DNA of 64,000 bases from Neoroseomonas eburnea (lineage in GTDB: Bacteria; Pseudomonadota; Alphaproteobacteria; Acetobacterales; Acetobacteraceae): contig NZ_JAAEDL010000009.1 in NCBI RefSeq assembly GCF_018129005.1, positions 62,001 to 126,000 on the forward strand, read 5' to 3'. Positions 57,786 to 64,000 of this stretch are shown piece by piece (the first letter of the stretch is position 1; the number at the start of each line of letters is the position of its first letter). The notes below the pieces were generated by a model. It saw only the letters and a list, made by a program, of their open reading frames with translations. It did no database searches and was not told where the DNA came from. The position numbers and the translations under genes were made by a program.

Positions 57786-58975
57786 GCGGCGTGCTCCAGC
57801 GGGGCGGTGGCGAGCCCGCCATCGGGGCCGATCAGGCGGTCGGGGAAGGGGTCGTGCCCCGCCGCGCCCGGCCCGCAGGCGAGCAGCCCCCAGTCGTAGA
57901 AATAGCGCCGGCCATTGCCGGTCACGTAGATGCGGTGGGCGCGCAGCACGGATCGCCGCACGCGGCGCCAGGCTGCGGTTCCCAGCATGGCGCGGGGGTG
58001 GATGCGCTCCAGCCGCGGCCCGCGGCCCGACAGGCCCAGCACCGCCACCGGATCGGCCCGGTGGAAGGAGACGAGATCGCGGCGGGAGGTGAATTCCAGC
58101 CAGGCAAGGTCCGGCGCAGCGGCGATGCGCGCCACCGCCGCCCGCAGCCGCCCCGCCTCCGGCATCAGCGCGATCTTGAGCAGGGAGGATCCGAGCCCGA
58201 CCAGAGCCAGGCGCGGTGCCGGCCGCGGCGGCTCGGGTTCCTGCGCCAGGGCGGCGGCGAGCGCCTCGGTCAGCAATGCCATGCCAAGGCTGTGGCCGAT
58301 CAGCACGACCTCATCCACGTCGGGCCGGCGGCGGGCAGCGACGATCTCGGCCGCGAAGCGCGCGACGCGGGCGGCGTGTTCCGGCCGCGTGCCGCGTGCC
58401 AGGTCGCGGGCGAAGACCCAGTCGGCGAAGAGGTGGCCAAGATGCAGCCGCCGGTCCGCGGCGAACACCAGCGCCATGCCGAGCGCGAGCCCAAGGCCGA
58501 CCCCTGCCCAGCCGCCGAGCAGCAACGCCGCGGCAAGCCCGGCGAACAGCGCCCCCGCCAGCATGGCCACCGGCAGCGCGACGAAAAGCAGGTAGCGCCA
58601 ATGTGCCGCGCGGTAGCGCGCGAGCGTGCCGTCCACCAGCAGGCGCATGAGTGCGACGCCGCCCCGCAGGATCCGTGCCGGCAGCGGCACGGCAAGGTCC
58701 CGGGCAATCAGGTCGTCCCAGGATAGGATGCGGATCTCGGCCTCGGTCGCCCAGTCGGGGCCGGTGAGCCGGGTGGGGAAGGTGAGCACCACGCCGTCGG
58801 CCGAGGCCTCTCCGGTGCCGGCCATGGCGGTCAGCCCCCAGCTTGCGGCGGTGCGGTGCAGCGTGCGGGCCAGCCGCCGGCGCTGAGTCTCGGCCGACAG
58901 CGGCTCGTAGCCCGGCACGTGCAGCACGAGGCGCCTCCGGACGGGCAGGAAGGTTCGTACTGGCGGGATCGTCAT
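57782..58975 (-). CDS. Membrane-anchored alpha/beta-hydrolase (lipase-like) protein
   Basis: The 397-residue protein has a soluble N-terminal part (RRLVLHVPGYEPLSAETQRRR, like a hydrolase oxyanion strand). Two hydrophobic helices follow (WRYLLFVALPVAMLAGALF, GVGLGLALGMALVF). Then comes the nucleophile elbow VVLIGHSLGMALLTEAL with serine in G-H-S-L-G, and a later SRRDLVSFHRADPVAVLG that may hold the Asp. I cannot name the substrate. It is followed by an ICMT-family gene overlapping by four bases; a lipid-modifying pair is possible. Confidence 0.7.
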   Translation of the reverse strand: MTIPPVRTFLPVRRRLVLHVPGYEPLSAETQRRRLARTLHRTAASWGLTAMAGTGEASADGVVLTFPTRLTGPDWATEAEIRILSWDDLIARDLAVPLPARILRGGVALMRLLVDGTLARYRAAHWRYLLFVALPVAMLAGALFAGLAAALLLGGWAGVGLGLALGMALVFAADRRLHLGHLFADWVFARDLARGTRPEHAARVARFAAEIVAARRRPDVDEVVLIGHSLGMALLTEALAAALAQEPEPPRPAPRLALVGLGSSLLKIALMPEAGRLRAAVARIAAAPDLAWLEFTSRRDLVSFHRADPVAVLGLSGRGPRLERIHPRAMLGTAAWRRVRRSVLRAHRIYVTGNGRRYFYDWGLLACGPGAAGHDPFPDRLIGPDGGLATAPLEHAA

Positions 58976-59503
58976 GGCGCCGCCTCCCCCTCGGGCCTTC
59001 CGGGGCGAGGTGTCAACCGGATTTCCGGCCCGATCGAAGCAATACCCTCAAGGCGGCATCGCCCGAACGGAATTCATGCGCCCGAGCTTCGTCGGCCGGG
59101 AAGCGCGGATCGAGGGGGCACCGCCCCATGCGCGCGAAGGCAAGGCAATGAGCGGACCGGAGAGGGGCTTTGCCCCTCTCCCGGCCTCACCCCACCAAAG
59201 GCCGAAAGGCCTTTGGAAGCCATGACTTGGTGTTGGGCAGGGCGGGAGTTTCGCGGTGGCGAAGGAGGTGCCGTGCACGGCGCCCGGCATTCCTTCCGGG
59301 CGTCCTGCCCGCAGCACACATTTTCATCTCGGCATGGCAGTCGTGCCCGGCACCAGGCGCCGGCGGTCCAGGGTGCACTGCACCCTGGCGGGGTGAGGTT
59401 TGGAGAGGGGCAGAGCCCCTCTCCGATCACCGGCGCCAGAACGTCCTGCCTATGGGGCCACGCCCGATCCGGAACTGCCGACCGGCGCCCATGCGGCAGG
59501 CTG
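58976..59503. repeat. Gap with palindromic repeat units, no gene
   Basis: About 59157-59219 is a unit with GAGAGGGGCTTTGCCCCTCTC and CCAAAGGCCGAAAGGCCTTTGG. About 59372-59433 carries CCAGGGTGCACTGCACCCTGG and GAGAGGGGCAGAGCCCCTCTC. I see nothing else, apart from the promoter region of the minus-strand hydrolase near 58980. Confidence 0.65.
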
Positions 59504-60088
59504 CTAGGCGCCGCGCGTCGCCTCCGCCGGCCGCTGGCCGGCCAGGCGACGAATGAGGGCGACGAATTCCGGCGTGTCCCAGGCGGCATCGCCTTCGAGC
59601 CGCGCCCTTTCCCGCCCGCGCCGATCCACGATGACGGTGGTCGGCAGGCCCCGCGCCCCGAGTGCCCGCGCCGCGGCACCCCGCGGGTCGAGCCAGATGC
59701 CGAGCGACTGCAGCCGCGCCCGCTCATAGAAGGCCTGCACCACCGGCGCGCCGCCGCGGTCGGAGGAGAGCGGCAGCACCAGGATCGCCTCCCGCGCCAG
59801 GGCGGCCGCCAGGCGGTCGAGCGCCGGCATCTCGGCCACGCAGGGCGGGCACCAGGTCGCCCACAGGTTGATCACCAGCCCGCGACCGGCGAAATCCGCG
59901 ATGCCATGGGCCTTGCCTTGGGCATCCGTGAAGGTCAGATCCGGCAGGTCGGCCTCGCCTTCCCGCAGGCGGTTCATGCCGTGGGGGGCGGCGATGGCTT
60001 GCCGCGCCGGAAGCGCGGCGGGTAGGGTCCCGCCCGCCGCCAGCGCCGGGGCGGCCTTGAGGACGGAACGGCGCGTCGGAACCAGCAC
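59504..60088 (-). CDS. TlpA/ResA-like exported thioredoxin-fold protein
   Basis: The 194-residue periplasmic thiol-disulfide protein has a twin-arginine leader ([17 protein letters not shown]), the TlpA-type [21 protein letters not shown] and the active site [18 protein letters not shown] (C-P-P-C). [17 protein letters not shown] has the cis-proline. Such proteins reduce cysteines for haem or copper proteins. The likely start is GTG at 60088, only 16 bases from the divergent argH GTG. Confidence 0.85.
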   Translation of the reverse strand: MLVPTRRSVLKAAPALAAGGTLPAALPARQAIAAPHGMNRLREGEADLPDLTFTDAQGKAHGIADFAGRGLVINLWATWCPPCVAEMPALDRLAAALAREAILVLPLSSDRGGAPVVQAFYERARLQSLGIWLDPRGAAARALGARGLPTTVIVDRRGRERARLEGDAAWDTPEFVALIRRLAGQRPAEATRGA

Positions 60089-60104
60089 GAAAGATATTCC
60101 CCCA

Positions 60105-61493
60105 GTGAGCAGCAACGCCAATCGGCAGTGGGGCGGGCGCTTCGCGGAAGGCCCCTCCGCCATCATGGAAGCGATCAATGCCTCGATCGGCTTCGACCGC
60201 AAGATGTGGCGTCAGGACATCCGCGGCTCCCTCGCCCATGCCGCGATGCTGAAGCATGTGGGGATCATCTCGGCGGATGACGAGGCGGCGATCCGCGACG
60301 GCCTCGGCAGGATCGGCGACCGCATCGAGAAGGGGGACTTCCCCTTCGACGAGGCCCTGGAAGACATCCACATGAACGTGGAGGCGCGGCTGTCCGCCAT
60401 GATCGGCGACGCCGGCAAGCGCCTGCACACCGCGCGGTCGCGCAACGACCAGGTGGCGCTGGATGTCCGCCTCTGGGTGCGGGACGCGATCGACGGGCTC
60501 TCGGGCCAGGTGCAGGACGTGATGCGCGCCTTGGTCGCCCGCGCCGAGGAGCATGCCGGCACGGTGATGCCGGGCTTCACGCATCTGCAGCCGGCGCAGC
60601 CGGTGACGCTGGGGCACCATTTCCTCGCCTATGTCGAGATGCTCTCGCGCGACCTGTCGCGGCTGCGGGATTGCCGGGCGCGGATGAACGAATGCCCGCT
60701 CGGCGCCGCGGCGCTTGCCGGCACGGGCTTTCCGATCGACCGGCACATGACGGCGAAGGCGCTCGGCTTCGATGGGCCGACGCGCAACAGCCTCGATTCC
60801 GTCGCCTCGCGCGATTTCGCCGCCGAGTTCCTCTTCTGCTGCGCGATGTGCGCGACGCATCTGTCGCGCCTGGCCGAGGAGATCGTGATCTGGACGAACC
60901 CCTATTTCGGGTTCGTGAAGCTGTCGGATTCCTTCACCACCGGCTCGTCCATCATGCCGCAGAAGCGCAACCCGGACGCGGCCGAGCTGGTGCGCGGCAA
61001 GACCGGGCGCGTGGTCGGCGCGCTGGTGGGCTTGCTCACGGTGATGAAGGGCCTCGCCATGACCTATTTCAAGGACATGCAGGAGGACAAGGAAGGCGTC
61101 TTCGACGCCGCCGAGACGCTGACGCTCAGCCTCGCCGCCATGGCCGGCATGATCCGCGACCTGAAGCCGGATGTCGGGCGCCTCGCGGCGGCGGCCGGCG
61201 CAGGCTTCTCCACCGCGACCGACCTCGCGGACTGGCTGGTGCGGGAACTGAAGATGCCCTTCCGCGACGCGCACCACGTCACCGGCGCGCTGGTGGCGAA
61301 GGCGGAGGGGCTCGGCGTGGACCTCTCGGGCCTGACCATCGAGGAGATGCGCGAAGCGGAACCCCGCATCCACGAAGGCGTGTACGACGTGCTGTCGGTC
61401 GCCGCCTCGGTGCGGTCGCGCACCTCCTACGGCGGCACGGCGCCGGCCAATGTCGCGGCCATGGCCGCGGAGTGGAAGGCGAAGCTGGCATGA
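60105..61493 (+). CDS. argH: Argininosuccinate lyase
   Basis: ArgH splits argininosuccinate into arginine and fumarate. The 462-residue product begins [20 protein letters not shown] and carries [36 protein letters not shown] and the catalytic loop [18 protein letters not shown]. The start is a GTG at 60105, directly before the conserved N-terminus; no ATG fits. It overlaps lptM by four bases and is divergent from the TlpA-like gene with almost no intergenic space. Confidence 0.97.
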   Translation: MSSNANRQWGGRFAEGPSAIMEAINASIGFDRKMWRQDIRGSLAHAAMLKHVGIISADDEAAIRDGLGRIGDRIEKGDFPFDEALEDIHMNVEARLSAMIGDAGKRLHTARSRNDQVALDVRLWVRDAIDGLSGQVQDVMRALVARAEEHAGTVMPGFTHLQPAQPVTLGHHFLAYVEMLSRDLSRLRDCRARMNECPLGAAALAGTGFPIDRHMTAKALGFDGPTRNSLDSVASRDFAAEFLFCCAMCATHLSRLAEEIVIWTNPYFGFVKLSDSFTTGSSIMPQKRNPDAAELVRGKTGRVVGALVGLLTVMKGLAMTYFKDMQEDKEGVFDAAETLTLSLAAMAGMIRDLKPDVGRLAAAAGAGFSTATDLADWLVRELKMPFRDAHHVTGALVAKAEGLGVDLSGLTIEEMREAEPRIHEGVYDVLSVAASVRSRTSYGGTAPANVAAMAAEWKAKLA

Positions 61494-61618
61494 CACGCGG
61501 GGTGCTGGCCGTGCTGGCGCTGGCGCTGCTGGTCGGCGCCTGCGGCAAGGTCGGGCCGGTGCGGCCGCCCGGGCCGCCGGAGCAGGTCACCTATCCGAGG
61601 CCGTATCCGAACCGCTGA
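61490..61618 (+). CDS. lptM: Small lipoprotein LptM (YifL-like)
   Basis: The 42-residue product has a lipoprotein signal and lipobox ([14 protein letters not shown], Cys18) and a short Pro-rich tail. LptM helps LptD maturation in the outer membrane. The argH-lptM order with an ATGA overlap is typical; lysA, which often comes next, is absent here and replaced by repeats. The identity rests on position, length and the C-G-x-x-G-P pattern. Confidence 0.75.
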   Translation: MTRGVLAVLALALLVGACGKVGPVRPPGPPEQVTYPRPYPNR

Positions 61619-61625
61619 ACGCGAC

Positions 61626-61690
61626 AAGGTCGGGGGGAGGGAACTCCCCCCGGTCCCCCCCTCCTTCCCTGGTCACCTGGATGGAGGTGC
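61626..61690. repeat. Half copy of the GGGGGGAGG palindrome family
   Basis: GGGGGGAGGGAACTCCCCCCGG then CCTCCTTCCCTGGTCACCTGGA, matching the left half of the copies at 23135 and 34555. It starts eight bases after the lptM stop. Confidence 0.65.
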
Positions 61691-61704
61691 CGGCGTTGGC
61701 GGGC

Positions 61705-61880
61705 CGGCACTCATACCCGCGGCACGAGACATTGCCTCATGCCGAGGCCGTGACTGGGAACCCGGAATGCGGCCCGCCGGTGGTCCGGCGAAGCCAAGCA
61801 AACCGGAGGTTTGCGCCCGGCGTCTGAGGGCACGAAACGGCTGATACCGGCGGTCGCGAACAGCGGCCGATGCTACCAGA
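61705..61880. repeat. Repeat family with GGTTTGC/GCAAACC core, copy 2
   Basis: CGGCACGAGAC...CATGCCGAGGCC, GCCCGCCGGTGGTCCGGCGA, AAGCCAAGCAAACCGGAGG and GCCCGGCGTCTGAGGGCA form the reverse complement of the block at 16487-16632. No gene lies between lptM and the GntR gene. Confidence 0.7.
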
Positions 61881-61935
61881 CAACTGCGCGGGGATCCGGC
61901 TGCGGCACCACTTGGTGCCCGGCCTGTCCGCTCTG

Positions 61936-62646
61936 TCACCCCAGGGTGCCGGCATCGGCGGGCGGCCCGCTGCGGTTCGCCTTGAGCAGTTCGGCAAGCA
62001 GCGCGCCATGCTCCCGCAGATCGCGCACGATGGCGGCGCGCGCCCCCTCGGCGTCGTGCGCCTCCAGGGCATCGAGCAGGGCGGCGTGCGGATGGCCCTG
62101 GAGCGAGGTCGGCTGCGGCGGGTCGAACAGCAGGTTGATGGTCGGGCCCGCCTGCACCCACAGGCTCTCGACCACGCGCTGCAGCACAGGCATGCGCGCG
62201 ATGGCGATGATCCTGAAGTGGAACCGCTCATTCTCCGTGAGCACGGTCTGCGCGTCGCCGATGCGCCGGCCCTCGATCAGCCGCGCATGGATGGCGCGCA
62301 GCTCGGCGACCTCCTCCGCCGTCACCAACCCCGCAGCACGGGCCGCGGCGCGGCCCTCGAGCTCGGTGCGCAGGTCCATGATCTCCGCGTAGCGGTCCGG
62401 CGCGAGGCGAGGGACCCAGGCGATGCCGCGCGCATCCAGGTCGAGCGCGCCCTCGGACACCAGGCGGAGCAGCGCCTCGCGCACCGGGGTCGGGCTCACG
62501 CCCAGCTCCTGCGCCAGCATGCGATGGACGAGCCTCTGCCCCGGGGCGAGCCGGCCGGACATGAGCGCGGCACGCAGGCGGCGATAGACCTTGCCCGCAA
62601 GGCTTTCCTCGCGATCGACCGGGGCCAGGGCGGTGTCCATGTCCAT
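61936..62646 (-). CDS. GntR-family transcriptional regulator (FadR/FCD subfamily)
   Basis: The 236-residue regulator has an N-terminal winged helix (VYRRLRAALMSGRLAPGQRL, MLAQELGVSPTPVREALLRL) and an all-helical C-terminal FCD ligand domain (DLRTELEGRAAARAAGLVT, FHFRIIAIARMPVLQRVVESLW). It probably represses the divergent ThDP enzyme gene, with which it shares a 103-base promoter region containing a GTTTGC/GCAAAC palindrome. Starts at 62646, 62640 or 62673 are possible. The ligand is unknown. Confidence 0.88.
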   Translation of the reverse strand: MDMDTALAPVDREESLAGKVYRRLRAALMSGRLAPGQRLVHRMLAQELGVSPTPVREALLRLVSEGALDLDARGIAWVPRLAPDRYAEIMDLRTELEGRAAARAAGLVTAEEVAELRAIHARLIEGRRIGDAQTVLTENERFHFRIIAIARMPVLQRVVESLWVQAGPTINLLFDPPQPTSLQGHPHAALLDALEAHDAEGARAAIVRDLREHGALLAELLKANRSGPPADAGTLG

Positions 62647-62694
62647 GAGGCGTGGATTGTTCGCGCGCCCCATTGACGCGTCAAGATGTTTGCC

Positions 62695-62710
62695 GTTTGC
62701 TATTGCAAAC
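62695..62710. promoter_or_regulatory. Palindromic operator between GntR gene and ThDP enzyme gene
   Basis: GTTTGC-TATT-GCAAAC is a perfect six-base inverted repeat, extended imperfectly by outer TTTGC and GCAAA. A second perfect palindrome TTGACGCGTCAA lies at 62673-62684. Both are in the 103-base divergent promoter and are plausible binding sites for the GntR protein. Confidence 0.55.
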
Positions 62711-62749
62711 AACAAACGCAAATACCCCTCGCGATCAGGAAATGTCCCG

Positions 62750-64000
62750 ATGCCCGACACCGGTGCCCCCGCCAACGCGACCGTCGCCCTGCGCCTGGCC
62801 GAAGCCTTCGCCCGCCATGGCGTGACCGTGACCTTCGGGCAGAGCCTGCCCTCGGCCTTCCACCTCGCCTCCCCCCATGCCGGCATCCGGCAGACCGTCT
62901 ATCGGCAGGAGAACATGGGCGGGACCATGGCCGACGGCTACGCCCGCATCTCGCGCAAGGTCGGCGTCGTCACGGCGCAGAACGGCCCGGCCGCGACCCT
63001 TCTCGTGCCGCCGCTGGCGGAGGCGATGAAGGCGAGCGTCCCGGTCATCGCCCTGGTGCAGGAGGTGAACCGCGACACCGCCGACAGGAACGCCTTCCAG
63101 GAACTCGACCACATCCGCATGTTCGACGCGGTGGCGAAATTCGTCCGTCGCATCGACCGCGCCGACCGCCTCGACGACTACGTGGACATGGCCTTCACGG
63201 CGGCGACCTCCGGCCGGCCCGGCCCGGCCGTGCTGCTGGTGCCCGCTGACCTGCTGCTCGAACAGGCGGCGGCCTCGTCGCGACGGCGGGCCAGCCTCGG
63301 CGCCTTCCCGCTCGACCGGACGCTCGCGGATCCGGCGCGTATTGCGGAGGCGGCGGCGCTGCTCGCCAAGGCCGCGCGTCCGCTCGTCATCGCCGGCGGC
63401 GGCGTGCACCTCTCCGGTGCCGCGGAGGAGCTCGCCGCGCTGCAGCAGGATGCGCACCTGCCCGTCGCCACCACCTTCATGGGCAAGGGCAGCGTGGACG
63501 AGACGCATCCGCTCTCGCTCGGCGTGGTCGGCAACACGATGGGCCTCGGCGCCCGCACGCGCGACCTGCGGCCGATGGTCGAAGGGGCCGACGTCGTGCT
63601 GCTGGTCGGCAACCGCACCAACCAGAACGGCACCGATTCCTGGACGCTCTACCCGCGCGGCGCGCGCTACATCCACATCGATCCCGACCCGATCGAGATC
63701 GGCCGCAACTACGAGGCGCTGCGCCTGGCAGGCGACGCGAAGCTGACGCTCGCCGCGCTGCGCGAGGCGATGCTGGCGCAGGATCTCTCCGCGCGCGCCG
63801 CCGCGCGTCCGAAGGTGGAAGTGGAGATCGGCAAGGCCATCGATGGCTGGCGCAATCTCGTCGCCGGCGTCACCACGCGCGATGGCGGCCCGGTGCGCCC
63901 CGAACGCATCGCCGCCGAGATCGACAGGCGCCTGCCCGCCGATGGCATCATGGTGGCGGACGCCTCCTACTCGTCCAACTGGATCAACATCTACATGACG
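62750..64000 (+). CDS. Thiamine diphosphate-dependent enzyme, acetolactate synthase-like (3' end cut)
   Basis: The first 417 codons are present. The N-terminal ThDP PYR domain contains LRLAEAFARHGVTVTFGQSL, YRQENMGGTMADGYARISRKVGVVTAQNGPAATLL, where the catalytic Glu is expected in QENMGG. The central domain follows (PLVIAGGGVHLSGAAEELAAL, HIDPDPIEIGRNYEALRLAGDAK), then the beginning of the PP domain. It belongs to the ALS/oxalyl-CoA/benzoylformate superfamily, not clearly IlvB. The reaction cannot be fixed. It is divergent from a GntR regulator, so it is probably catabolic and inducible. Confidence 0.9.
   Translation, partial: MPDTGAPANATVALRLAEAFARHGVTVTFGQSLPSAFHLASPHAGIRQTVYRQENMGGTMADGYARISRKVGVVTAQNGPAATLLVPPLAEAMKASVPVIALVQEVNRDTADRNAFQELDHIRMFDAVAKFVRRIDRADRLDDYVDMAFTAATSGRPGPAVLLVPADLLLEQAAASSRRRASLGAFPLDRTLADPARIAEAAALLAKAARPLVIAGGGVHLSGAAEELAALQQDAHLPVATTFMGKGSVDETHPLSLGVVGNTMGLGARTRDLRPMVEGADVVLLVGNRTNQNGTDSWTLYPRGARYIHIDPDPIEIGRNYEALRLAGDAKLTLAALREAMLAQDLSARAAARPKVEVEIGKAIDGWRNLVAGVTTRDGGPVRPERIAAEIDRRLPADGIMVADASYSSNWINIYMT

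Overview
The window looks like chromosomal DNA of a very GC-rich alphaproteobacterium. It has an alphaproteobacterial style gene set: dnaK followed by dnaJ, a DUF1674/SDHAF4 gene beside htpX, a long ccm cluster, lipid A/Kdo genes and bactofilin. The family Acetobacteraceae (Roseomonas-like) is my best guess from gene content and composition; nothing in the window proves it. I saw no rRNA, tRNA, CRISPR array or prophage.

Layout. 1-2107: nusA (cut by the window edge) and rimP. 2228-8326: YceI-like protein with cytochrome b561, an SDR dehydrogenase, trmB, metK, a secreted unknown protein and dapB. 8908-17195: dnaJ, dnaK, a flavin amine oxidase, a PfkB kinase, an RluA-type pseudouridine synthase and grpE. 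17290-23132: a racemase-family protein divergent from two orphan peptide/nickel-type ABC permeases, then a lipid kinase, a LpxH-like phosphoesterase and a glycosyltransferase. 23277-28034: thioredoxin and an RND efflux pair. 28192-33543: envelope genes (DUF374 acyltransferase, waaA, lpxK, EI24 protein, bactofilin, lipoprotein). 33632-38752: AEC carrier, adenosine-kinase-like PfkB protein, small periplasmic protein and typA. 39145-46375: the accessory zone, with a RES/Xre toxin-antitoxin pair, two damaged IS5-like copies, a Baeyer-Villiger-type monooxygenase, an MFS carrier, DUF1674 and htpX. 46376-50917: acs and small genes (Rieske, EVE, YciI). 51021-56858: ccmCDEFGHI for cytochrome c maturation; ccmA and ccmB are not here. 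57201-64000: a methyltransferase, a lipase-like membrane protein, a TlpA-like thioredoxin, argH, lptM, a GntR regulator and a divergent ThDP enzyme cut by the window edge.

The most striking property is repeats. At least five families of palindromic intergenic repeats fill nearly every gap, often ending within a few bases of a stop codon and sometimes sitting inside operons (ccmE/ccmF, ccmG/ccmH, DUF374/waaA). The commonest unit is a pair of hairpins: one of the type CCAAAGGCC...GGCCTTTGG and one of the type GAGGGGC...GCCCCTC. Two such units facing each other around a core of about 90 bp form a composite element of about 280 bp, present three times (14078-14356, 46061-46375, 56924-57200). In the middle copy the core is inverted relative to its flanks. 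One of these elements also ends the second IS copy. This mobile or invertible repeat system is the best candidate for something undescribed in the window.
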